From: Thalassiosira profunda | Lineage: Eukaryota > Bacillariophyta > Thalassiosirophyceae > Thalassiosirales > Thalassiosiraceae | Assembly (NCBI GenBank): GCA_036939355.1 | Contig: JALLAP010000143.1 | Coordinates: 1-18,499 of the forward strand | Length of the DNA stretch: 18,499 bases | Direction: 5' to 3' | Program-made: the position numbers and the translations under genes | The notes under the pieces: generated by a model | Database searches by the model: none | Seen by the model: the letters and a program-made list of their open reading frames with translations, nothing else | Told to the model about the DNA's origin: nothing | In this document: piece by piece, positions 8,147-14,970 of the stretch | Position numbering within the stretch: the first letter of the stretch is position 1 | Layout of the letters: each line of letters starts with the position of its first letter

Positions 8147-9601
8147 ATGGCGCTTGCTTTTCAATCCCGAAGACCGACATCACACTTCAGATCGTTCTCT
8201 GCCTCTGCAACATTATTCGTTGAAAATATACCCTCGCCTGGACGACCAATAACCTTTGGCCAGCTAGTATCACCCGATCTGTCACCGACAACGATGGAAT
8301 CTCCCTTCTCCACACCATCCTGCCCGTGCTGTGCTTTCCTGTCCGGGGGCAATTTGTTTTTGCCGTGGAATGAGGAGGGCGAAGTTGACATCAAAGATAT
8401 TGGACAAATAGATTCTGGGGGGCTGACATTATCGGCAGAGGATATCTTCACTCCAAAGGAGGCATGGGAGCGAATAGTGGCACTGCGAAATCCCTCAGAC
8501 GATGCAGATGAAACGAAGCAGCAAATCCTTCTAGTTGATACACACGGTCACCCTCATTTGCAAAGGGAGGTGCAATACGCAGACGAGGACGCAGCTTCTG
8601 AATCTGAACTGAAGTGCTCATCGTCATCGGATGGCGTGGTATCCCTCACGTGCGCAGTGTCTCCTCTGGACTGGAAAGATACACTGCAATATGCATCGCA
8701 ATCGCCACAGATACTCCCTGCATTAGGCGTCCACCCGTGGTATTTGGGAGACATCATGGTTGACATTGAACGTGCAGATATCTGCGAAGACATCGAACAA
8801 TATCTCCAATGGGATTGGCTGGCAGAGTTGGAAACGCATCTCTCCGAGCATCCTCATTTGCTAGTGGGCGAGATCGGGCTGTGCAAAATGGCACGCTTTG
8901 TGAGGGAATTCCCCAAAGACAAAGGTGGAAAAGCCACTGCATTGCAATTGCAAAAGATGGTGTTCAGAAAGCAACTGGAGTTGGCAGCCAAGTGGTCGCG
9001 GCCAGTGACGGTGCACTGTGTGAATGCGCATGGATTGTTCATGGAAGTGATGAAGGACATCCTGGAGAAAGCAAAAGAGTCCACTGCAGGGGAAGATTTG
9101 CAAGAAGCAAAGAAACAATGGAGGAAAGCCTTTCCGCCGGCAATTGGAATGCATTCATTCACGGGGACAGCACACCACGTGGGCGAAATACTAGCATTTG
9201 AGAAGGAGTTGCTTTTTCCAGAGGAAGTGCAAGCGGAAGGAAAGAGACGCAGACGGAAGCAACAGCGACAGAAAGAAGCAACCGAGCCTGAACCAGACAG
9301 GAGCGAAGATGGGCCAAAGGAAATGTTGTTCTATTTTGGTTTCTCGCATGCGGTCAACCACCTCATGAGCACCAGTCACAAGTCACGCAAAAAGGGCTCA
9401 GAAGCAGTGCGTTCGATACCCCGAGAACGCCTCCTAGTAGAATCAGATGTGCACGCTTCCGTCGATGTGGCATTGGGCACCGCAGGCGCTGCCGCCTACG
9501 CAGCGCAGGTCCGAGGAGAAGCATTAGAGGCGGTTGTAGAGTACACCACGAAGAATGGATTGAGGTATCTGAGCTCGTTGGGGTCGCTAGCTAACGATTA
9601 A
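8147..9601 (+). CDS. TatD-family metal-dependent hydrolase (DNase-like)
   Basis: This single-exon protein is 484 residues from the ATG at 8147; the frame is open to an earlier ATG at 8090 (503 residues). TatD proteins are TIM-barrel metallohydrolases with 3'-5' exonuclease or deoxyribonuclease activity. The motifs appear in the right order (numbering from 8147): DTHGH with metal ligands His133 and His135, GVHPW, GEIGL with Glu242, VHCV with His290, MHSFTGT with His336, and LLVESDVH with Asp434. The ligand set is complete, so the enzyme should be active. The eukaryotic Scn1-like branch fits best. There are two oddities. The N-terminal extension before the barrel is about 130 residues, beginning MALAFQSRRPTSHFRSFSAS, which could be an organelle-targeting sequence. 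A charged insert (about residues 360-395, KRRRRKQQRQKEA) sits between His336 and the next strand. The gene converges on gene 7 with 37 bp between stops. Confidence 0.9.
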   Translation: MALAFQSRRPTSHFRSFSASATLFVENIPSPGRPITFGQLVSPDLSPTTMESPFSTPSCPCCAFLSGGNLFLPWNEEGEVDIKDIGQIDSGGLTLSAEDIFTPKEAWERIVALRNPSDDADETKQQILLVDTHGHPHLQREVQYADEDAASESELKCSSSSDGVVSLTCAVSPLDWKDTLQYASQSPQILPALGVHPWYLGDIMVDIERADICEDIEQYLQWDWLAELETHLSEHPHLLVGEIGLCKMARFVREFPKDKGGKATALQLQKMVFRKQLELAAKWSRPVTVHCVNAHGLFMEVMKDILEKAKESTAGEDLQEAKKQWRKAFPPAIGMHSFTGTAHHVGEILAFEKELLFPEEVQAEGKRRRRKQQRQKEATEPEPDRSEDGPKEMLFYFGFSHAVNHLMSTSHKSRKKGSEAVRSIPRERLLVESDVHASVDVALGTAGAAAYAAQVRGEALEAVVEYTTKNGLRYLSSLGSLAND

Positions 9602-9638
9602 CCCAACGCAATGGTTCTCATGAATCGAGGGCAATCCT

Positions 9639-11000
9639 TCAATTGTTCTTCTTTGCGAAGTCGAATGTATTTCCAAAGCCTCGGTACACCCAGCATCCCG
9701 CCCACGCGCAAAGTCCTGCTTTTCCTCCCCAGCCTCCGTTCCAATACCCATAGTGCATCGTTGCGGCGTGAATCAACCCCGCAAGTGCCCCGGCTCCTGC
9801 AAAGGAAGCGAACAGCTTGAGAGCGGTTTGGGGCGCTCCGGCCTTTGCCCTTCCAGGCGCGTTGCCGTACATCAGTCGAGAAGGCAGAGCCATTCCGACG
9901 AAAGACCCTCCGTAGAGCGCCAAGACCGCAGTAGGATCTTTCATGAACAACGATCCAAGCAGGCCAATCACAGAGCTCGCGCGGACAGGATCGGCAGCGG
10001 CAGAGTCGTCGCTGCACTCTCGCAGAAAGATGGTGGCCACGGCGCCAATCATGTGAAAGAGGACCATTGAAACCAAAATGCTGGACGGACCACCGCTCGA
10101 CCACAGGCCGCGCCTCATCTTCCTTCCCACACTCGCCACTTTCCGATACTTTGACAGAGCAGCCGTTGCAAGGAACGCCGTCGCCCCCAACCTCCCACCA
10201 ATCCCGAGGCAGAAATTGTTGATGTGAATGAGCACCTCGTAGCTCCCTGACGTTAGCGCTCCCAGCAGCGATGCCGTGGCAAGCGTGGGCGCAAGATGTC
10301 CTCCCGACATGCCCGCGAAGGAGCCGCAAAAAGCCGCCTGGCCGAGGCGACGGTCGAGGCAGGTGGACACCAGCAGAGTCATTGCGGCAGATGCCAGCAC
10401 GGGGGAGAAACCGTTGAACAAGTGCAGATACCAAGTTGCAATGGTGGAGAGAAAGGTAACACCAATGCGCGTCATGAGGAGTGGAAACTCCGAGCTGACT
10501 CCGGGAGGATCTCTGATGAGAGGCCACTTGATGCCGTGGATCAAGGTTCCGGAGTTTCCTCCCCTTGGTACTGCCGCTGCCCGCGGCGCGGCAACCCGCT
10601 GCTGCTGCGGTGGCGGCGCCTGTCCGTCCGCCAACGCCGCCAGCAGAGGCACATCGTCCTGCACTGGGGGCACCCCGCCCTGCACCACGCTCACATTCTC
10701 CTGCGGCGTCGCCGACGACAGCCTCTTGAACGGCCGGGACTTCCCCGGAGTGGCCTGGCTTCCCGAAACGGCGGTGAAGGCCTTCTGCCCCGCGTGGTCC
10801 CGCCACGGGGGCAGATAGTCGGTGACGTCTTTGTTGTTTCGCGACGACTTGGTGTCGTCCGTCCAATTGGGGTCTTGCGGCGGATGACGGGCGAAGAGGG
10901 CGGTCGACGCCGTCGTCCGGGGCGTCGGCGCCGCGAACGATTGGGTGAGGCCGACGCCGGCTGCGGCGAGGACGAGGCGGAGGTGCCGCGACGCCGCCAT
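9639..11000 (-). CDS. Plastid-targeted multi-pass membrane protein, paralog A (unrecognised family)
   Basis: This is a single exon of 453 residues. The start is firm: the ATG at 11000 opens a signal peptide (RHLRLVLAAAGVGLTQSFAAP) with an ASAFAP-like QSFAAP site, pointing to plastid import. A Pro/Gln/Ala-rich linker with NWTDDTKSS follows. From about residue 155 there are roughly eight hydrophobic segments. Motifs include WYLHLFNGFSPVLAS, DRRLGQAAFCGSFAGMSGGH (216-235), GGRLGATAFLAT, PSSILVSMVLFH, LALYGGSFVGMALPSRL (360-376) and HYGYWNGGWGGKAGLCAWAG. Residues about 203-282 and 341-438 look like two copies of one unit (see findings). Gene 10 is a close paralog. I cannot place the family. A transporter or channel of the plastid envelope or thylakoid is a guess from topology alone. 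It shares a 91-bp divergent promoter, with a 21-bp palindrome, with ECH1. Confidence 0.85.
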   Translation of the reverse strand: MAASRHLRLVLAAAGVGLTQSFAAPTPRTTASTALFARHPPQDPNWTDDTKSSRNNKDVTDYLPPWRDHAGQKAFTAVSGSQATPGKSRPFKRLSSATPQENVSVVQGGVPPVQDDVPLLAALADGQAPPPQQQRVAAPRAAAVPRGGNSGTLIHGIKWPLIRDPPGVSSEFPLLMTRIGVTFLSTIATWYLHLFNGFSPVLASAAMTLLVSTCLDRRLGQAAFCGSFAGMSGGHLAPTLATASLLGALTSGSYEVLIHINNFCLGIGGRLGATAFLATAALSKYRKVASVGRKMRRGLWSSGGPSSILVSMVLFHMIGAVATIFLRECSDDSAAADPVRASSVIGLLGSLFMKDPTAVLALYGGSFVGMALPSRLMYGNAPGRAKAGAPQTALKLFASFAGAGALAGLIHAATMHYGYWNGGWGGKAGLCAWAGCWVYRGFGNTFDFAKKNN

Positions 11001-11091
11001 GGTGAAGAGAGGAGGCGAGGTGCACCGGTCACCGGTGCACTCGCACGGTTAACTACCCGTTTACGTACTTTCGTACGATACCTTCAAACTC
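11001..11091. promoter_or_regulatory. 91-bp divergent promoter of paralog A and the dienoyl-CoA isomerase
   Basis: The whole space between two divergent start codons is 91 bp, so both promoters and leaders must fit in it. It holds the 21-bp palindrome at 11020-11040 and, further on, two GTAC-centred motifs (TTTACGTACTTTCGTACGATA, 11060-11080). Confidence 0.55.
11020..11040. promoter_or_regulatory. Perfect 21-bp palindrome GTGCACCGGT-C-ACCGGTGCAC
   Basis: The two 10-bp arms are exact reverse complements around a single C. The site ends 19 bp upstream of the ATG of paralog A and 51 bp upstream of the ATG of ECH1. It is a candidate operator for a dimeric DNA-binding protein. A hairpin at RNA level is possible but would have to open the central pairs. 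Confidence 0.6.
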
Positions 11092-12091
11092 ATGAACGCC
11101 AACCCCTCGTCAACGATGTCATCCCCGTCGGCGGCTCCTCCGCACCCTTTGGATGCAAAGTTCTCCTACCTGTCGATATCGCATCATGATACGTTGCCCT
11201 TCGTGACGGTGGTGGCCTTGAATAGATCGAATAAGCGCAATGCGATCAACGCTCAGGTAAGTGCATGCTGTATGATGTGTGTGGTGATAAGCGCTGATCA
11301 ACTCTCTCATCTATCGCTTTGCAATCTTGTAGATGTGGAAAGAAATCGGGGAGACGTTTCGTCGAATAGGAACAACAGGCGATGGCTGTCGCTGCGTCCT
11401 CCTCATCGGAAGGGGGCGAGGGTTCTGCGCTGGCATCGACGTTACGGACGAACAGTTCTTCTCGGGCATCAACAACTCAGACGACGATGGTGGCGACATG
11501 GCACGCAAATCGATAGCCTTCCGCTCTCAGATATTGGAAATGCAATCGGCCTTTACTGCCGTAGAACAGTGTCCCGTGCCGGTGGTGGCTGCAATTCATG
11601 GTGCATGTGTGGGAGCGGGTGTGGATCTGGTTTGCTGCGCCGATGTGCGGATCTGCAGCCCCGACGCGAGGTTCAGCATACGCGAGGTTCGATTGGGCTT
11701 GGCTGCCGATGTGGGAACCTTGCAACGATTTCCCAAACTGGCGGGGAACCAATCTCGCACAAGAGAGCTGTGCTTGACGGGCGACGACTTCGGTGCAGAA
11801 GATGCACTGAACATTGGATTCGTCAGCAGAGTTTCAACAACTGATGCCGACCTTGTCACTGTGGCGAACGATATTTGCAAAAGAATCAGCCGAAACAGCC
11901 CTGTTGCCGTGGCAGTTACGAAAGCATCGTTGAACTATTCGCGGGACCATTCTGTTACGGAAGGCTTGGAGCAAGTAGCATTGCAAAACAGCACTGCATT
12001 GATGTCGGAAGACTTGGTGAAATCATTCATGGCGTCTAGGGGTTCAGTGGATGCTGAATTTGCGCCAATGCAATCACACTCAAGGCTCTGA
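11092..12091 (+). CDS. ECH1: Delta3,5-Delta2,4-dienoyl-CoA isomerase, ECH1-type, peroxisomal, 2 exons
   Basis: Exons 11092-11256 and 11333-12091 are joined in phase 0 by a 76-bp GT-AG intron (GTAAGT...TTGTAG), giving 307 residues. The crotonase-fold features are clear: LNRSNKRNAIN, the oxyanion-hole segments GFCAGID and IHGACVGAGVDL, then SIREVRLGLAADVGTLQRFPKLAGNQS. The three acids that mark dienoyl-CoA isomerases are present as Asp153, Glu173 and Asp181. Their spacing (20, then 8) matches mammalian ECH1, so this is an ECH1-type isomerase rather than a plain enoyl-CoA hydratase. It shifts double bonds in 3,5-dienoyl-CoA during beta-oxidation of unsaturated fatty acids with odd-numbered double bonds. 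The C-terminal SRL is a PTS1-type peroxisomal signal. No N-terminal presequence is evident. The gene converges on gene 9 with 74 bp between stops. Confidence 0.93.
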
Positions 12092-12165
12092 TAAAGTTTG
12101 CGTTTATTAGTATTGTATCGACAGTTGGTACATGTTGTATTGTCCTTTTCGTTGCTGGAAGAGAC

Positions 12166-12801
12166 TTAGAAGAATCCAAACATCTTCTTCTTTGGCTTCT
12201 CCGACGCGCCACCCTTCATCTGTGACACATTGGGAGCTTTGTAATTCTTTCCGAGCTTGACGCCCTGCGTCGGTCCGGTCTTCTCGCGTTTGCCCGTCCA
12301 ATCGAGACCCGCGCCTTCTCCGAGGATCGACACCGATTGCGCTTTCTTGAACCCTCCACCAGCATAATCCTTGTCGGAAGACAGCCAGTTCTTCTTGCGC
12401 GCGCCCTTGACGTCGCTGTTGTCCCACGCACCTCCCCGTTGCATGTATGGGATGTCTTCCTTTTTAATCTTTCCACTCCGGAGCTTCTCCTTCGCGTTGA
12501 ACATGGGCATCAAGTGCTCGGCCTCACCTCGCTCCAAAGCTTCCTGGAAGCTTTGCATCGATCGAGATTGAAATCCCTTCGGTCCCATCCGACCCAGACC
12601 CTTCGCCTTCTTCTTCTCGGCCTCATCCTTCTTGAATTTTGCCCAAGTTGCCTTCGTGAAGCCGCTCGGGATGTACTCGAAAAGAGAAGTAGCTGAGTGA
12701 GACAGGACCCGAGCGGAGGTAGGCGACGCGTGCAGGAAGGCGTCGGCGAGGCCGACGGCGTAGAGGGCGGCGGCTAGGAGGGAGAAGGACTTCATCATCA
12801 T
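12166..12801 (-). CDS. Plastid-targeted small basic protein of unknown function
   Basis: The product has 211 residues from the first of three consecutive Met codons (12801, 12798, 12795). The frame is open 23 codons further upstream, but the hydrophobic signal peptide MKSFSLLAAALYAVGLADAFLHAS starts at the Met triplet, which decides the start. ADAFLH is an ASAFAP-type motif, so plastid import is likely. The mature part is basic and lacks membrane segments: EYIPSGFTKATWAKFKKDEAEKKK, then a helix QSFQEALERGEAEHLMPMF, KIKKEDIPYMQRGGAWDNSD, and a Gly/Lys-rich tail ending KPKKKMFGFF. I do not recognise the family. The motif-like Gly/Trp/Asp segments (GGAWDNSD, GAGLDWTGK) suggest an extended protein that binds another plastid component; this is inference. 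It shares a 258-bp divergent region with gene 10, which is also plastid-targeted. Confidence 0.75.
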   Translation of the reverse strand: MMMKSFSLLAAALYAVGLADAFLHASPTSARVLSHSATSLFEYIPSGFTKATWAKFKKDEAEKKKAKGLGRMGPKGFQSRSMQSFQEALERGEAEHLMPMFNAKEKLRSGKIKKEDIPYMQRGGAWDNSDVKGARKKNWLSSDKDYAGGGFKKAQSVSILGEGAGLDWTGKREKTGPTQGVKLGKNYKAPNVSQMKGGASEKPKKKMFGFF

Positions 12802-13059
12802 GTGTGCTTCTTTGGAAAAAGTGAGGAGGAGCGAGGAGCAAGCCGACGACGACCTTGACACCAAAAACACGTATTCAGCGTTAAGTAAATAATAACGACA
12901 AATTTGTGTTATGAAGTTTGCTGTTCCATTTGCTCAGATAACAAATATCACTTTCGGAACCCCTAACTCCTCGGGCGCCGCGCCCCCCCCCCGCCCAAAA
13001 GACGGTGCACTGCACCTTTCACTTTAGCACCGACCTCCTCCGTCCCTCGGCGCGCCGCC
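12802..13059. promoter_or_regulatory. Divergent promoter of gene 9 and paralog B
   Basis: These 258 bp lie between two divergent genes with plastid targeting. They contain a C11 homopolymer (about 12982-12992, prone to sequencing error) and the perfect inverted repeat GGTGCA-C-TGCACC (13004-13016), which ends 43 bp upstream of the ATG at 13060. The 11-mer AGACGGTGCAC (13000-13010) also occurs at 4680-4690. Confidence 0.5.
13004..13016. promoter_or_regulatory. Perfect 13-bp inverted repeat GGTGCA-C-TGCACC
   Basis: Six-bp arms around a single C, like the single-C centre of the larger palindrome at 11020-11040 upstream of paralog A. Both contain GGTGCAC. It is a candidate shared control site for the paralog pair. 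Confidence 0.5.
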
Positions 13060-14950
13060 ATGACCCCTCCGCAGCGCCATGGCCGCGTCGCTGCCCTCGC
13101 GTCCTGCCTCGTAGGTGCCACAAATCCTGGGTTGGGCCTCGCCCTCGCCCCTCCAAACCGCGCTCTCGTCTCTCGGCCGTCGCATCTTTCACTGATCTCG
13201 ACCGAGAGGAGGGCATTGTTGCAATTCCGGCCAAGGTCGCGGACGTCCCTCTCCGCGCGCCCTAGCAGCCCGAATTGGGAAGACGACACGAAGTCGTCGC
13301 GGAGTAAGAGGGCCGAGGGAAGATTCACGTCGACCGATGATTTCAAGCGCCCGCACGGCATGCCGACGGGCAATGAGCAACGAGGTGCACCGCCCCCGCG
13401 GGACAATACCGCCCGTCAGCCCTTTCAAATGTCTTCGACGGACGACTTCAAACGACCGCATGGTATGCCGGCGGAAGTAGAGGGGGAGGCGCAGCAGCAA
13501 CAGCAGCAGCCGCCGCCGCGGGGCAATGTGTCCAAAGCGCCGTTTCAGACATCGAGCACGGACGACTTCAAGCGGTCGTCGGGTACGCCGCAGCCGAATG
13601 ACAGGGCACCGCGGTCCGCATCGAATAATAATCAGTGGAAGAACACAGTCGGACAGGATGCCTATGAATCCACGCAGCTACCGCCACCCCCTCGACAAAC
13701 ACAAGATGTGTCACCACAACCACCTACTCCCCAATCATCGGCGCCCCAAAACGCCCTAGCGGTGCAAACTCCGAAGGACTTTTTCGATGCGCAAATCATA
13801 ATCGATGATCAGTCCGTGGCGAATGAAAAACAACCGCCAAAGCCCGCAACTCCTGTGAGCCAACCCCCGGGGGCGACGCCCTCGATGGGCCAGCAAATAA
13901 CTGCAGAGCATACCATGGAGCAATGGGATAAAAAGCTGTTGACGGCGCAGGCAAAGTCGAAAAACACTTTGCTGCGTGCCATCGATTGGCCGCTGACCAG
14001 TGATCCGCTTGGTGAAAGCTCGGAGTACCCAATACTCGTGACTCGGAGCGCCATCGTCGTTCTTTCGACTCTGGCAACGTGGTACTTGCACCTCTTCAAC
14101 AACTGCTCGCCGGTGTTGGCATCGTCGGCTGTGACATTGCTGGTTTCAACGTTTGTGGATCGAAGGTTGGGTCAAGCTGCATTGTGCGGATCTTTCGCCG
14201 GTATGTCCGGTGGGCATCTGACGCCCAATTTATCAATGGCAGTGGGTCTGGGAGGCTTGGCCTCAGTGTCCTACGAGGTGCTGGTCAATATGAACAATTT
14301 CTGCTCCGGAATTGGAGGTAGACTGGGCGCCACTGCATTCCTCGCCACCAGCATCGTTGCAAAGTACAGTGGAGTGAAGATGTTGGGTCGGAAACTGAGG
14401 CGCGGTCTTTGGAAGAGTGGCGCCGGTCCATCCAGCATTTTGGTTACAATGGTCTTATTTCATATCCTTGGATCCATCGCTACCATCTTTCTGCGAGAGT
14501 CTAGTGACGATGCGGCCGCTGCTGATCCGGTCAGAGCCAGCTCGATTGTGGGTCTACTCGGATCTCTCTTCCTCAAAGATCCAATGGCAGTCTTGGCGCT
14601 CTACGGAGGCTCATTTGTCGGCACGAGTCTGCCATCGAGATTGATTCATGGCAACACATCTGCCGAGGCAAAAGTGAGACAGTCGCAAACTGCTGCGTCG
14701 CTGTTCGCTTCCTTTGCTGGAGCTGGGGCAATCGCNCGAGGCAAAAGTGAGACAGTCGCAAACTGCTGCGTCGCTGTTCGCTTCCTTTGCTGGAGCTGGG
14801 GCAATCGCTGGTTTACTGCACGCAGTAACGATACACTATGGGTATTGGAATGGAGGATGGGGTGGCAAGGCGGCACTCTGTGCGTTTGCGGGCTGCTGGG
14901 TGTACCGAGGATTCGGCAATACATTACAGCTTCTCACGCAGAAATCATAG
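13060..14950 (+). CDS. Plastid-targeted multi-pass membrane protein, paralog B (interrupted by an assembly gap)
   Basis: From the ATG at 13060, removing the duplicated 73 bp around the N (14664-14736) gives one 605-residue frame ending at 14950. The N-terminus (RHGRVAALASCLVGATNPGLGLALAP) resembles a signal peptide with a weak ASAFAP-like end; PNWEDDTKSS then matches NWTDDTKSS of paralog A. A long disordered insert absent from A carries three STDDFKR repeats (residues 91, 126, 166), a Q6 run and Pro-rich sequence to about residue 290. The membrane domain (about 303-600) is very close to A, by eye around two thirds identical or more: WYLHLFNNCSPVLAS, DRRLGQAALCGSFAGMSGGH, LALYGGSFVGTSLPSRL, HYGYWNGGWGGKAALCAFAG. 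Role unknown. The two genes are 2 kb apart on opposite strands, separated by genes 8 and 9. The gene converges on gene 11 with 20 bp between stops. Confidence 0.83.
13330..13620 (+). repeat. Three imperfect coding repeats (STDDFKRPHGMP units)
   Basis: Units begin near 13330, 13435 and 13555, with spacings of 105 and 120 bp (35 and 40 codons). Each has STDDFKR plus PHGMP or SSGTP, then a charged/Gln/Pro spacer; the later units are preceded by PFQ(M/T)S. Units 1 and 2 are most alike. The spacer of unit 2 includes a CAG/CAA run coding for Q6. These are in-frame length-variable repeats within gene 10. Confidence 0.75.
14664..14808. repeat. 72-bp perfect duplication flanking a single N (assembly gap)
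   Basis: Bases 14664-14735 and 14737-14808 are identical, separated by one N at 14736. The duplication breaks the frame of gene 10, and deleting one copy plus the N restores it, matching paralog A exactly through the join. This is an unmerged contig overlap, not biology. Confidence 0.93.
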
Positions 14951-14970
14951 CATTGCATCAAGGGCGTTTA

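Noticed and set aside
9598..11025. A 475-codon open frame overlapping paralog A on the same strand in another frame
   Set aside because: It is Arg/Ala/His-rich with no signal peptide or hydrophobic pattern. Paralog A's own frame has a signal peptide, membrane segments and a close paralog, so this is a shadow of its codon bias.
13492..13520. CAG/CAA-rich run as a repeat-expansion locus
   Set aside because: It encodes only six Gln and is interrupted by CAA; ordinary low-complexity coding sequence.
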